A stretch of DNA of 64,000 bases from Peronospora farinosa (taxonomy: Eukaryota > Oomycota > Peronosporomycetes > Peronosporales > Peronosporaceae): positions 186,001-250,000 of the forward strand of contig CANTFK010000868.1 of NCBI GenBank assembly GCA_947646735.1, read 5' to 3'. Numbering within the stretch: position 1 is the stretch's first letter; every line of letters starts with the position of its first letter. Below are positions 21,006-32,267 of the stretch, in pieces. A program made the position numbers and the translations under genes. The notes below the pieces were generated by a model. The model did not search any database. It saw only the letters and a list, made by a program, of their open reading frames with translations, and had not been told where the DNA came from.

Positions 21006-22227
21006 ACCGATGTGGATATGTGATCTCTTCTGGATCAACATACCGCTTCAGACGACCCACGTAAAGTACGGGGTGCGTCTTCATATACGGTGGGAGAGTG
21101 AGCCTATAATTTAGGTCTCCAACTTCTTTAACTACTGTAAAGGGCCCAATGAATCGGGGCAATAGCTTAGTAGTACCACCAGGTAGTACAGAGATTGCAT
21201 GTTTAGGTAGGGTAGCAGTACTTAATAGCACTTTGTCCCCCACACTAAAGTGTTCATTGTTTTTGCGACCATGCTGGTCTGCATATTGTTTTTGCTTGTC
21301 CTGTGCGCTTGCCATCGCGTCACGGACTTTACGTGTGATGGCTGATCGCTCATCCACAAAGCGCTGAGCTTCGCTCACGCTTCTAGCATCCAGCTCGCCT
21401 ATGACGCCTCCAAGAGGTCGTTCATGGGTCGACGCTGTTGATAACACTATAGTGTCATCATCAAGGAGCACTGGCATTTCTTGCCGTGCCTCCTTTGTGA
21501 CACCTATAGGTGTCGTGACCACTGCTAAATTAGCAGTGTCACTAGGGCAACCTTGGCTCTCTTTGGCATTCGCACCGAGCGAAGTGAGGGGCCCTCCCCC
21601 ACTAAGACTCGAGCTGCGCACAAACGAGACTGGCGTCCGAGGATGGCGCAGTCCGTTAATGTAAAACGGTGTTTCACCCGTACTGGCGTGGACAATGTTA
21701 TTAATAGCGAACTCCACGAATGGAAATTGCTTGCTCCATTCTTTGGGAGTCGCTACTGTACGCAACACATCCGCCACGACTCGATTGGCCCGTTCAGGTT
21801 GGCCATCGGTCTGGGGATGATCAGCGGTTGACATGTGGAGCTTTCTACCCAGCAGTTTAAACACATGTCGCCAAAAACCCGACGTAAAACGCGGATCCCG
21901 GTCCGATACTATGGACTCGGGCATCCCGTGTAGTCGATACACGTGATCCAGAAACAAGAGGGCAGCCTCTTTTCCTGAGATCTTGGTGCTACATGGTGCC
22001 AAATGCACCATATTGATCAGTCTGTCTACAAAGACGACGAGCCCCGTCCTGCCTTTATGGTCAGGCGGTAAGCCAAACATGAAGTCCAATCTGACCGACT
22101 TCCAACATTCACTTGGAATCGGCAGTGGCTTCAGTGGAGCACTGTTTGAAGGTGCAGGCTTTATGCGCTGACACTCTTCACAAGAGCGAATATAGTTGGC
22201 CATCCAGCGGTAGGGGTGGGGCCACAA
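20428..22227 (-). CDS. Element A integrase with C-terminal chromodomain
   Basis: 599 codons continuing pol after a frameshift at about 22226. It begins in the zinc-binding domain (the CxxC is SCEECQR). The DDE core shows VRLDFMFGLPPD, SIVSDRDPRFTSGFW and DGQPERANRVV (D, D, E). The usual GPFTVVKEVGDLNYRL and HPVLYVGRLK segments follow, then a low-complexity linker rich in Ser/Pro/Gln (about residues 430-540). The end is a chromodomain: FLVGRLLAHRFVKRKLQILV then QWKGYPTSFDSWDPVDAL. Such chromodomains steer insertion to marked chromatin. No ATG of its own; it is part of the polyprotein. Confidence 0.88.
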   Translation of the reverse strand: MWPHPYRWMANYIRSCEECQRIKPAPSNSAPLKPLPIPSECWKSVRLDFMFGLPPDHKGRTGLVVFVDRLINMVHLAPCSTKISGKEAALLFLDHVYRLHGMPESIVSDRDPRFTSGFWRHVFKLLGRKLHMSTADHPQTDGQPERANRVVADVLRTVATPKEWSKQFPFVEFAINNIVHASTGETPFYINGLRHPRTPVSFVRSSSLSGGGPLTSLGANAKESQGCPSDTANLAVVTTPIGVTKEARQEMPVLLDDDTIVLSTASTHERPLGGVIGELDARSVSEAQRFVDERSAITRKVRDAMASAQDKQKQYADQHGRKNNEHFSVGDKVLLSTATLPKHAISVLPGGTTKLLPRFIGPFTVVKEVGDLNYRLTLPPYMKTHPVLYVGRLKRYVDPEEITYPHRSNETDGDVDCELSVAADQATRKPRGSLYMNEAIEDSVIEEDSALDAGLSSPVALRCPSGSSGGHTPDDPSPSHHADPRSVARLDSRDLSPASSAQRTQPATEQQQGRQPRVGGRNRHSYRAPPVLVDTEGNTRFLVGRLLAHRFVKRKLQILVQWKGYPTSFDSWDPVDALRVDVPGLVAAYVKQHQLSSFC

Positions 22228-24280
22228 AATTCCTCTGACACTCGTAAGAATGTCTTTTCACGGCCCAGATGCCCACTAGATGGCGCATCATGGCACTCGT
22301 GAAGTATCATCAGCTTGAGATCTGTGTCATGAGGGACATAGATTCTCAAGGGATCACAGGGTGACAGTTGATGCCATAACAGGCCATCACTGTAACTAAA
22401 GCGGTTTAGTTTCGCTTTAAGGTGCGACGGAAGGGTAACCTTTCGTCCACAAAAATGATCCAACAGCAGGCGACAATGTTCGTCCGACTGTAACACTCCT
22501 TGATATCGGAGGCCATTTGAGCTCGTCACATGGTAGGCCTTCATGGCTGCCAATGTTGACGACTCACCTTGTGCTTTCGCACGAGACACACTTTCCTGGT
22601 GTCTTGCCTCGAAGTCTGGTCTGCGCGATAACGCGTCTGCCAAGACATTCGACTTACCCGGCTTATATTCAACTTTGAAATTAAATTCAGAGAAGAATGT
22701 TAGTCATCTCGCCATTCTCGGCGAGAGGTGCGGTGAATTTATTGCGGTTCGCAGTGATGCGTGATCCGTATAAACCACAAAAGGTTCGGTTCCCAAGAGG
22801 TGCACCCGAAACTTCACAAGGGCATACTTAATTGAAAGTAGCTCCTTTTCATGCACAGGGTAATTCAGCTCGGCAGCTTTTAAAAGCCGAGACTGATAAG
22901 AAATGACACGGTCAACGCCGTTGTCATCCTTCTGCATGAGCGCGCTGCCGATTGCAAAATTGCTTGCATCGCAGACGACGCTAAAGGGCTTATCCGCGTC
23001 TGTCAATGCCAAGACCGGTGCCTCTACAAGAGATTGCTTCACTGATGTGAACGCATCTACTTGCTCCTTTGACCAAGTCCATTCTGTATCCATTTTCAAA
23101 AGATCAGACAATGGCTTAGTCTGCTCCGCATAATTCTTGCTGTACTTATGCAAGTAATTAGCGAGCCCAAGGAATTGGCGCAGATCCTTCACGTGTCGTG
23201 GGACTGGCCATTCCTTTACAGCCTTTACCTTTTCTGGGTCTGCTCGTACACCATGTGCACCTACGATGCAGCCCAGTACAGGTATCTCGGGGACCCCTAT
23301 TACGCACTTTTGCAAGTTCACGTATAATTGGGCGTCACCCAGAGTCTGCAACACAGCGTCTAAATGACGCTTGTGCGACTCTATCGCGCTCAGACCGTCC
23401 TCCGCCCTACTATGCACGAATACATCGTCAAAGTAATGGGGCGCGTAGGCACGATGCTGACGCATCACGTGAGCCACCACTCGGTTGAATGTTGCCGGAG
23501 CATTTTTCAACCCTTGTGGCATCACAAGCCACTCCCACAGCATACCGCTTGGAGTGCTTACTGCCGTTTTGGCTACATCGGTATCTCGCTTGAGAACCTG
23601 GTAGTAGCCATCCTTCAGATCCAACGCGAAAAAGATAGTTGACTTTCCCATGGAATTCAATAAAACATCTTTCCGCGGGATCGGCGTTTGAGCTGGAATG
23701 GTGGCCGTGTTCAGCTTATTATAAGCATGAACCACGCGCCATCCACCCGTTGCTTTACGCACACAGAAGGTCGGGCTGCAGTGAGGCGACTTGCTCTCAC
23801 GTACATGTCCCGCCTTGGCTCGCTTGTCGAAGAACTCATCGATGTAATCGACTTGTTCCTTCGGCAACGGCCATTGCTGGTCACACAATACTTGGTGCCA
23901 GGCTCCAGGTCAATCTCGTGCCTGATGCCCCTATCGGCCGGTAGGCGGCTAGGCACTTCTGCTAGAAACACATCACGGTGTTTCCACAGAACATCATAGA
24001 ACGGGCTGTCCTTCAAGGCATCCCAGCCTTGAGCAGCGAACCGTTTCTTTTTGTCGGTCAAGACGCTCTCATCCATTGTGGATGAAGAGCAACAGTCCAC
24101 CACGTTCTCTTCTGGAACTGGTGCGACTATCTCGTGGATCTTTCCTTCCTTTAGTTCGGACAGGAACAGATCCCACGTCATCTCCGAGAGATTTACTATC
24201 TCCTCGGCAGATGCCAAGACAAGTTGGAGCACCTCAACTGAGGATGATTCTGGCATCTTGTCTTCGACGGTCTCGAACAA
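22228..24280 (-). pseudogene. Element A reverse transcriptase and RNase H, disrupted
   Basis: The pre-RT segment (to MFETVEDKM at 24280) and RT are separated by a 1-base loss near 23882, where the family reads YCVT-R-QWPLP. RT shows HCSPTFCVRKATGGWRVVHA, PIPRKDVLLN, LDLKDGYYQV and the catalytic YFDDVFVHSR. RNase H starts KPFSVVCDASNFAIGSALMQ. At 22704-22706 a TGA replaces the Trp of the MARW segment, after which the frame resumes (LTFFSEFNFKVEYKPGK, ADALSRRPDF) up to a second frame change at about 22226. Related element C keeps the unshifted forms, which identifies these as breaks. They could also be sequencing errors given the nearly identical LTRs. Confidence 0.85.
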
Positions 24281-24743
24281 CTCGTTCGTAAGTCCGTCCT
24301 CTTAAACCGAGACTGATCCAAGGGTCACTCGTTTCGACGTGCCCTTGATCGTCTTAATACGTCTGGTGCTCGTTCTTCGAGTCACCACGACCTTTGACCT
24401 GGAAGAAGGTGTCGTTTGCTATCTCAGCTAACGCACTCCTTCCAACCGCACCAGGCTCTTGGCTCTGTGACGGTTCTTGTGGCGCTTGACTTCCTGTCAG
24501 CCCACCATCAACTGCCACAGGTTCTCGGCTCTGTGCAGGACCATTGGACGCATGACTACCTGTCATCGCCCCATTCACTACACCAATCTCTTCGACCTGG
24601 GTAGGAATATGTGTCACCTGGCTTTCCGCCAGTGCACTTCCAACTACACCACTCCTTTCGAGCTGGGTAGTTCCTGGTGTCGATTGACATACCGTCATCG
24701 CACCCTCGACTGTGTTGGACACAGCATCAGCCACATAAGCCTC

Positions 24744-25190
24744 TCACAAGAGCACATCCTTTCCGGTGTCTTGCGTAGAGCTAGCGACTGTGCGTGTACG
24801 CCAGTCTATCCATGGTTGGTGTTTAGCCAACCAAGGCATGCCTAGGATGAGGTCATACGGACTCTCTATACCTAGCACTGTGAAATTCTCTTTACAAGAG
24901 AAGTCACTGAAACTGAAGGCGAGTTCAACTTGAACTCCCTCCGATTTGACGAGCGCGCCGTTTGCTAAACGAACGATCGCCTCTTCTCGCTTGCCATCCT
25001 GGCAAAGCGACTCATAACTCTCCGGTCTCTTTTTCAGAGCCGCGAGTTTCACAAAGTTTTGTGATGCACCCGAATCCACGAGAAGGGTCATCACTTGGTC
25101 ATAGCCTCGTACTCGAGCGCTATAGACCAAAAGGGTTGAGGTCCGACCTTTCGGAACCTCAGGGACTATGCTACCCATTTGTTCGATCAC
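24744..25190 (-). CDS. Element A aspartic protease
   Basis: Retropepsin-like domain with catalytic LLVDSGASQNFV and the second conserved ILGMPWLAKHQP. It is in a different frame from gag, which ends at 25241, so it needs frameshifting or is displaced by an indel. It ends in a TGA, after which the same frame continues as a Ser/Gly/Pro-rich linker to 24354. No ATG start. Confidence 0.8.
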   Translation of the reverse strand: MIEQMGSIVPEVPKGRTSTLLVYSARVRGYDQVMTLLVDSGASQNFVKLAALKKRPESYESLCQDGKREEAIVRLANGALVKSEGVQVELAFSFSDFSCKENFTVLGIESPYDLILGMPWLAKHQPWIDWRTRTVASSTQDTGKDVLL

Positions 25191-25240
25191 TCTGAACTTA
25201 GGGGTAGCTTCAGAGCCCGCGACAGTAGGGCATCCCGCTC

Positions 25241-26344
25241 CTACTGCGCTCCCGCATTTCCCGACCCATCTTGGGCAGGTGATGAACCCGTGCGTCGTGC
25301 ACGCTGGTTCTTCGCACCTCCCTTCGGGTTGGGAGACCTTTTGCTGGCTGCCTTAGCACCAGCAGCTACTTTGGCATAGCAGCGAGCCATCATATGGCCT
25401 CGCTTGCCGCACTTGTAGAAGATCACATCTGCATCGCCTAACTCCATAGGAGTGGCATCAGATTTCTCGGACGACGGCCTGTAATAGGCTGTCGCCGAGG
25501 CGCTGTTGTAGGATTGCTCCTCAACTAAGGCAATGTCAATTTCCTCTTCCATCGTCGCTGGCACCTTTCTAAAAAGGGCATGACGCGATGGGCCGTGCCT
25601 AAGTCCATTCATGAACGTGGCCACCTTGATACGCTCTGGTATCGGTTCCCCATTAATGGACGCCGACAGCGAACGCATCTCCTGTACAAATTCTTGCAGA
25701 GAGCGTTTCGCCTGTCGTGTTACAAAGAAGCGCGCGATAAGCAACACTTCGTTGTTAGGCGGCTGATACATGGCGCGAATCTTTGCCTTTAAGATCGCCC
25801 ATGATGGAAATGCATCAGCATTAGCCATCAGCGCAGAGTATGCCCACTCTGACGCTTTGCCACGCAAGCTGTACATGGCATACGACACCATTCTGGTGTC
25901 GTCTTCGATGAGCTGCGCCACTCCACATTGCTCAGCTTCTAATAGCCAGTGAACAATCGCGTGAGGGCTAGTTCCATCGGACTTCGGAGGGTCCATCCGA
26001 ATGGGCCTCGGTTGAGCAGGCCGGGCAGAGAGCGTCTCAACAGTTCTGTTGAGCGCCTCATTACGTGCCTGCTCAAGCCTAAGCTCATCCTGAGTCTTAG
26101 TGATGGACTCAGCGGTGGCTTGGCTGTTTACCTCGGACGCGTTTCTACGCTGTCCGAGCACAAACGCCTCAAATTGCTCCAATTGAGCAACATGTTGCTC
26201 AGGAGGACAATGCAAGAGATTGACCAGGGCTTGTTCACCAAGTCCCTGCGCCATATGCTCTGCCAACTCCCTATGATGTTGGGAGAGGTGAGGGAAGTCA
26301 CTCCAGTCCATATTAAGGACCATGTCAACCACACGCACGCTCAT
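25241..26344 (-). CDS. Element A Gag
   Basis: 367 aa from ATG at 26344, about 40 bases downstream of the 5' LTR. Retrotransposon gag core: AIVHWLLEAEQCGVAQLIED, GKASEWAYSALMANADAF, LQEFVQEMRSLSASI and VATFMNGLRHGPSRH. The single zinc knuckle near the C-terminus reads FYKCGKRGHMMARC, so the first of the CCHC cysteines is Phe; element C keeps CFRCGKTGHRAAVC. A basic tail (KRSPNPKGGAKNQRARR) follows. Confidence 0.85.
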   Translation of the reverse strand: MSVRVVDMVLNMDWSDFPHLSQHHRELAEHMAQGLGEQALVNLLHCPPEQHVAQLEQFEAFVLGQRRNASEVNSQATAESITKTQDELRLEQARNEALNRTVETLSARPAQPRPIRMDPPKSDGTSPHAIVHWLLEAEQCGVAQLIEDDTRMVSYAMYSLRGKASEWAYSALMANADAFPSWAILKAKIRAMYQPPNNEVLLIARFFVTRQAKRSLQEFVQEMRSLSASINGEPIPERIKVATFMNGLRHGPSRHALFRKVPATMEEEIDIALVEEQSYNSASATAYYRPSSEKSDATPMELGDADVIFYKCGKRGHMMARCYAKVAAGAKAASKRSPNPKGGAKNQRARRTGSSPAQDGSGNAGAQ

Positions 26345-26382
26345 AGAGACGGGTCGTGGGAAGGACTACGAGTGCTACCAAG

Positions 26383-26980
26383 TGTAGACGGGCACTTCTA
26401 CGAAGTTGCCTCGTACTACGAGCACACACCTTATGCACAAGCGAGGAAGCGGTTAGACCGTCTTACCTTCGCGTGCGAGGGTGGTTGGGAGGTTGGTCGA
26501 CTGCTTAAGCAGTCGTACCACCAGTTGCCTCTCGCTTAAGCGAGAGTGCAACGAACTTCTTAACACTAGAACACCTACGTCACGCAGAAGTCTTTCAACT
26601 TCTCGTGCGTGGTGTGTTTGTTTAAGGAAATTCAAGACTGAGATATATTTAATTAATTATAACTAAATATATATTTAACTACTGATTGGCTATATATGTA
26701 TATAGATCGGATACGCGACTCTTTAGAAGCGTATCCTGTCGCATGAACTTAAATCTAGATTTAAGATCGCAACTGACGTCTTTCTGAGACGTCGCGACGC
26801 CTAGCTTCAACTAGCGTCATCCCTTCTCATGTGAATCCATAAATGGATATCACATTCACGAGGGTGGATCACCTTTGTGTATCGCACCCAAGTGACAGGT
26901 CAAAAGTAATCATGGATACTTTTAGACCAAACATTAAGTATATTACTTAATGTTTACGTGTAACTAGATGCCCTGTTACA
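26383..26980 (-). repeat. Element A 5' LTR
   Basis: 598 bp, TGTAGACGGG...CCTGTTACA on the plus strand, followed by the target duplication AGGTC at 26981-26985. Differs from the left copy at four sites by my reading. Confidence 0.96.
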
Positions 26981-26985
26981 AGGTC

Positions 26986-27800
26986 AAACAATCTATGGCT
27001 ATGTGGTTTAGATACATCGCCATATCCAGAGAACAAAACCATTCTTGCAACAGATCGCTGATCCACGGCATAGGATATACCATCAATCGCGTCAGGTGAT
27101 TGACCCGCCAATAATCGATGAACAAACGTCTGTCAACGCTCTTCCTTTTTTATAATCACCACGATCGGCGATGCCCGCGCTGATGTTGATGGTCGTATAA
27201 TCTTGGCGGACAATAAATCCTTGATCAAGTTGGACAATTTCTCTCGAAGATTCGGCGCAACTGGTCGCACTCGTTGCGCGATCGACGCTTCGCCAACATC
27301 AGTACCACAAACTGATTTACGAGCAGCTAGAGGCAGTCCATTGCCATTCCCCATGAAGAATTGACGGTTTTTCCAAATCAACTGTCGCAACTTCTCTTGA
27401 TCTTTCGTTAGGGGTGCTCCTGGATCACCAACTTGGATGTCTTCAGTCGTCATTTCTGGTATCTCTGGGTACGATCGCGACCGCAGTCGGAATACTGATC
27501 TGCTGATCGAATCGCTCTTGCACCTGATCGGCAGTTTCTGGGCCTTTGATTGCGGCGATCACGCAGAAAACTTTCGACACATGTAGCTCTTCATAGTCAC
27601 TAAGGTTTCTCTCAACAAAGTAATCTTGAAATTTCATCTTTCTTAGCCTAGTTTCGCCCGATCACGATGCGATCTATGTCGGTATCATCGTTTTACTCCT
27701 CTTTTGAGCGACTTACCATCTTCGTCGGTGTTAAATAATGCATATAATCGATTAGCGATCCTGTCGGTTCCTCTGGTGGCTCTGCCTTTTGATCGACTGT
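26986..27800 (-). pseudogene. Element B-type pre-RT linker and RT remnant
   Basis: Minus-strand pieces of the B/F/H Ty3 family: EDIQVGDPGAPLTKDQEKLR (also in H near 60530) and LIWKNRQFFMGNGNGLP. IAQRVRPVAPNLREKLSNLI and RASPIVVIIKK follow, and then in other frames IDYWRVNHLTRLMVYPMP and CSLDMAMYL. Stops and frameshifts throughout. Interrupted at its left end by the target duplication of element A and flanked at 27802 by a solo LTR. Confidence 0.75.
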
Positions 27801-27801
27801 T

Positions 27802-28198
27802 TGAAATGGGGCACCCTCCGACTATACTGATAACAGTATAGTCTACCTTCACTGATTACAGTGAAAGCAGGTGCCTCTCTGACACAAAGAGGCAGAGGAT
27901 GTTTATCTTCTAAACAACACGCTTAGAAGTAGGAAAAAAGAGAACTGTATTTAATATAGTTAAACTATCTAATAAAACTCAATCATTAATAACCTTGTCT
28001 TAACTATATTAAAGTACAGATATATATGCTAGCGCGTGCCCATCGGTCATTGGTCAGCGCCTTGGTTGATATAATGGCATATATCAACCAATAGAGGGCA
28101 TCTCCAGCTTCAAGGTTGTCAAATACTATTGGTTAAAATTGTTTATATTAACACTTCACATAAGTGTCAATATTATGTAACGGACTTACCCCGTTACA
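27802..28198 (-). repeat. Solo LTR, chromovirus type
   Basis: About 397 bp. Read on the minus strand it starts TGTAACGGGGTAAGTCCGTTACA and ends GTGCCCCATTTCA, like the ends of the A/C/D LTRs. No second copy and no internal region adjacent, so it looks like a solo LTR. Flanks CTGTT and TCACC do not form a target duplication. A further perfect inverted repeat (GACTATACTGATAACAGTATAGTC) lies near its low-coordinate end. Confidence 0.65.
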
Positions 28199-28222
28199 TC
28201 ACCCCGCTCCTCAACTCAACTA

Positions 28223-29356
28223 TGGTGGAGTGGGAATCGCAAAATTGATGATGCAATTCCAACTCTCCACTGGATCCCGGACGACAGACTTACGGAGGGG
28301 GTATCCCGATTCCGTGTGCAAACCCCTTTTCACCTTGTGTACCCGTCGGTAGGGCGGGTTGCTCTCTTCTCGGTGGACTTGAGTCGACGTTGATCCTAAT
28401 TGTGTTAGGGATAAAAGGTTTTGGTGATATTGTGGAAATCTTCATACGATCGACCGAGTACTTGTTTGTTGATCGTACCAATTGATCCCAATAGTCCAAT
28501 AAAGCGAAGATTGGATCTTCTGACCACTTGAGCAGAACCTTCTGACCACTTGAACCGTCCTGCACTTGCTTGCATTGCCCTTACTTGTTATTTCTGCGTC
28601 CGATCGCAGTTGAGTTGTTGTGCTGAGAATTCCTTCGCCTGGCCAAAACAATCCAGGGTGCACTTGTAGTCGATATTCTCGGCGTCGGGAGGCCAAATAT
28701 CCTACCCGGAATAGAGAAGTCGACACGTGTATTTAGAAACAAATTGAACTCTGTTTAAAGTTAACCAATCAAATACCAAAACCTACGATTCTGCCTATCT
28801 GTAGCTCAGGATCTATTGCCACGTATCACCCTTTCGGAAAAATCAGATCTTGTCATGTGGTCCACTCCAATATCACCGCGATCTGGATCGCTACCCCGCT
28901 TGGATCTAATACCATTTTTGTATCGGATCGCGGTACTAATAATTAGTATCGGATCGCGGTCCGCCGGATCCCGACTTGTCCTCTTCACCGTTCCTCGGAT
29001 CATGTGAAATTGTCCATCTATATTACATGTCATGTCCACCTCATTCCAGTCTTCTATAGCGACGTGATCTACACCATACCGTCTTCCACATACTTAGATG
29101 TACCAATCCTCCTTCTTAGCGATCGTGTTCACGCGGATCGCCATCGAAAAATACCGGATATCGCAGTTGTGTAGTTTCTAGGCCATAGTTAACTCCACAT
29201 AGAACTACGAACTCCACCATTCACTGTTTTCCATCCCATTTTCCATCGTCTCGAAACTTCTTCTGCGGGATCGCGATTCATCAATATTGACCATTTCGGA
29301 CTTAACCGAAAATATGCGATCACACTTTGCCAAATTCACTCCTTCGCTTCGCCACA
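28223..29356 (-). repeat. Element B LTR (3' LTR relative to aORF)
   Basis: About 1134 bp. On the minus strand it starts TGTGGCGAAGCG after a purine tract GCAGGGGACGAT, matching the start of the F LTR (TGTGGTGAAGTG after GCAGGGGACAGC), and ends CCCACTCCACCA (F: CACTCCACCACA). The inner part (for example around 28620-28810) matches the H LTR at 41350-41650 and F LTR at 45530-45650. Rich in GATC. Confidence 0.8.
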
Positions 29357-29441
29357 ATCGTCCCCTGCACCGTTAGCCCACATACGGTGTTGGCCTAGAT
29401 GTGCACTGTCTCGTTTCACCCTTCTCGTCCCTTCGTTCCCT

Positions 29442-32013
29442 ATGGCCAGATCTCCACCCGAAAACGATCGCCACCCCCGAATTGGTGTGCTCGTGACGCG
29501 CGATCTACCGATGAATTCTTCTACCGGATCGCATATCTTGCTCCCGTCTACCCGGATAATCCTTCCTCCTGTTACGGATCTTCAAACCGCTATCTCGTTG
29601 ATCTCTTCACTGTATGACCGCCTGGAAGCCCAAGATACCATCGTGGAAAGTTATCACTCCATGGAAAATGCCTTGCAGGAGCAAGAATTTCGTGGCAATC
29701 AGCTTGAGACGGAACTCAATTCGTATCACGAGTTGTGCATCAGCTGTGCACATTGTCTTGCGTCGTAATGAAGAGTTGCGTCAACAGCTTGACACCGCTA
29801 TTAATATGGCCGAAGATCTCGACCAAGAACTGAACCAGCTAACGGATCAGTCTCAACAGATCGCGGATCTGAAGAATGCCTTGTTTCGAGAAAATGCAGA
29901 GAAACATCGCATGCAGAATAGATTCCTCCGTGAGGTGGACAGCTTTTAACGATCTCTGGACGGAAAATTTCGACAGCAGATCGCGTCTCTTTAACAGCAA
30001 CTGGATTCCATCCTCGCACAGCGTAATACGGCAGACAGTACTTTGGCTGCTGACTTTCGCCGCATGAAAAGCAAGGCATCCAAGTACAAGAAAGCTCGCT
30101 CTCAGGCCCAGCAAGCCGCGAAACAACTGCAAGACACGCTGAGCGCGCTAGAGCTTGATTATGATCACCTCATGAGTGCGAGAATTCGGAACGACGCAGC
30201 CTTGAGTCAACTTCGTACCGAAGCTGCAGATCGAGAGGCGGAGCGCGATCTGGCCATCCAGGATAGAGATTTACTTCGTTCGCATTTGGCAGAGTTGGTC
30301 ACGGGCTTACTTCCTCCTCCGACCAGCCTTCCCGCGTCTTCCAATCCCTTGTCACCAAATCGCAAACGTTCTTCGTCTTTACCTGCTTTGAACTTTCCCT
30401 GCAAACATCCCCGCAGCACTTTCGGTACTTCTACTCAATCTGAGACTTCGGCGCGATCTGGTACTCTAATGCGATCTGGTACCTGACGCAATCTGGTACT
30501 CCGGCGAGATCTGGTACCCTGACGCGATCTGATACATCAGCGCGATCTGGTACCCTGACGCGATCTGATACTTCAGCGCGATCTGGTACTCCGGCGCGAT
30601 CTGGTACCCTGACGCAATCTGGTACTCTGGCGAGATCTAGTACTCCGGAGCGATCTGGTACTCCGACGCGATCTGGAACTCTGAAGCGATCTGGTACTAT
30701 GAAGCGATCTGGTACTCTGAAGCGATCTGGTACTCCGTCGCGATCTGGTACTCTGACGCGATCTGATACTCCGACGCGATCTGAAATTCCGGCGCGATCT
30801 GGTACTCCGGCGCCTTTGGTACTCCGGCACGATCTGCCAAGTCGGTGCGATCCAGTATTACAACGCAATCTAATGTTCCGTCGAAAGCAAAAGGGAAATG
30901 CAAAGCTTGTTCCTTTCCTGACTCTGAGTACGATGGATGGTCTTCTGATCCTGAAGACGCTACACTTGCTGCTCTTCCCGGATCGCGTTCCACCGCGAGG
31001 CGTCACACCACCGTGACGAAAATCCCAGTCAGCAATGGATCATCTCGATCCCCTATCATAATTCACAATGGTATCCCACCATCCAAAACATCGCTAGTCT
31101 TGAATTTCGACACGCCTTCTAGCCTTACGGCCAAGATCTCCAAAGTCGACCTTTTTGGCGAACCTACTAGCGACTCGGACGAGAAAATTAGTGTTTCCTG
31201 TGACATTCGTGAAGATATAAACCCGTTTCGCTCCCGCTAAATACGCCGATCTGCCTAATCTCCAAGAATCACGTGATGTATGAATTCCAGGATATCGTGA
31301 GCGAAAAACTCGATCGTCGATTCAGGTTGCTCCGTGGTGGTCAGTCTGACCGGTGTTGCGGAACTGGGAGTGGAATTCTTCTATCGACACTTGTCCCGAC
31401 CGAGAGGATATCTCTTCACCCCTCAAGCTAATCTCAATTCTCTTCCTAACTCTGAGTGGATACCACGACTGATTACTCCAGCACAAGTTACTGCGCTTTA
31501 TGATCAGGAACTAAGGAACGTCACTCGTCGGCCGATTGCTCCCATGTCTTTCCCTCTGACCGGTTGGTTCAAAGATCTGGCGGACATTTACATTGAATAT
31601 GAAGATAGCCATAGGCAAGCCTTGTGAGAGGCAACCCACTTCCTGTATATCTCTCGCGAACATCGGAAGGAATATCCAGAGCTGGCACAATTTTGTCAAC
31701 AGCGCAAACAACGCCGATCGAGATCTGGACCTCGCTGGAAACTATTCTTCGCGTTATTCTACAAGGGATGGTCGAAGGACACTGCGATCTGGACATTTTG
31801 TTGAATCCTTACTTTCTCTACTTTCCAGTGTACGCAGAAGTGCGACCATGGTATCCTGGTCTGGAGTGTGAGAAGAATAATATCCCTAACCTGGCCACCA
31901 CGCTATCGATGTTGGACTCTGCCGAGCCGTAGCGAAACCAGTATCGATTTCTAATTGAAGATCACCCGCGATCGCTGATCCCTCGTCTGGCTGGTATGTT
32001 TTTTTTCAAGTAA
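29442..32013 (+). pseudogene. Element B opposite-strand ORF (aORF), broken
   Basis: Runs opposite to the B gag-pol, between the chromodomain end (32268) and the 3' LTR, with ATG at 29442 (MARSPPENDRHPRIG). Order: helical N-terminus (TDLQTAISLISSLYDRLEAQ) and long coiled coil (EELRQQLDTAINMAEDLDQE; to about 30320). An 18-bp tandem repeat coding RSGTLT-like units (30446-30830) follows, then an acidic patch (SEYDGWSSDPEDATLAAL). The C-terminal domain reads PMSFPLTGWFKDL, QREHRKEYPEL-like, SLETILRVILQGM, GHCDLDILLNPYF and DHPRSLIPRLAGMF. The same domain occurs in element F at 52014-52617. At least five frame changes or stops, including a TGA for the Trp after SHRQAL near 31625. Unknown function. 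Confidence 0.7.
30446..30830 (+). repeat. 18-bp tandem repeat, about 20 copies
   Basis: Unit GCGATCTGGTACTCYGRC, each with one GATC. In the aORF frame it codes a six-residue unit (RSGTLT/RSGTPA/RSDTSA). A one-base-short copy near 30484 shifts the frame. Confidence 0.9.
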
Positions 32014-32267
32014 CCCCTCGCGATCCGATCTGGAGTAGCACTTCGCGATCCGATTTCATTTCTTCAGCATTCAATACAATTTTACTGTTTTCGTTTCATT
32101 CTTCTGGTCGTCCTTGCAATTGTCTTCTTGTTTTGGGCCTTTTCAGCCTCGATCTGTTCTTCCAGACCTTCGATCGACACTCAAATTCACATATATCCTA
32201 GTTCCTCCAGCTATACAACCATCTTGTACAGATATTTACACTCTCCGTAAGTGAAATAACCAGTTCA

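Larger units (their letters stand above)
18866..26980 (-). mobile_element. Element A: Ty3/Gypsy chromovirus, complete, recent
   Basis: Two 598-bp LTRs (TGTA...TACA), target duplication AGGTC at 18861-18865 and 26981-26985, and gag-pro-RT-RNaseH-IN-chromodomain on the minus strand. The 5' LTR is therefore the right one. A polypurine tract (ACGGGGGATGG on the minus strand) abuts the left LTR at 19464. A primer site beginning TGGTAGCACT lies two bases inside the right LTR. I count four differences between the LTRs over 598 bp. Despite that, pol has one nonsense codon and at least two frameshifts. The element also carries an opposite-strand frame at its 3' end. Confidence 0.95.

Noticed and set aside
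30446..30830. Possible CRISPR array
   Set aside because: Contiguous 18-bp units without spacers, coding in frame inside a retroelement of a eukaryote.
30431..31006. 191-codon minus frame across the 18-bp array
   Set aside because: Open only because the repeat unit length is a multiple of three; outside the array it has no support.
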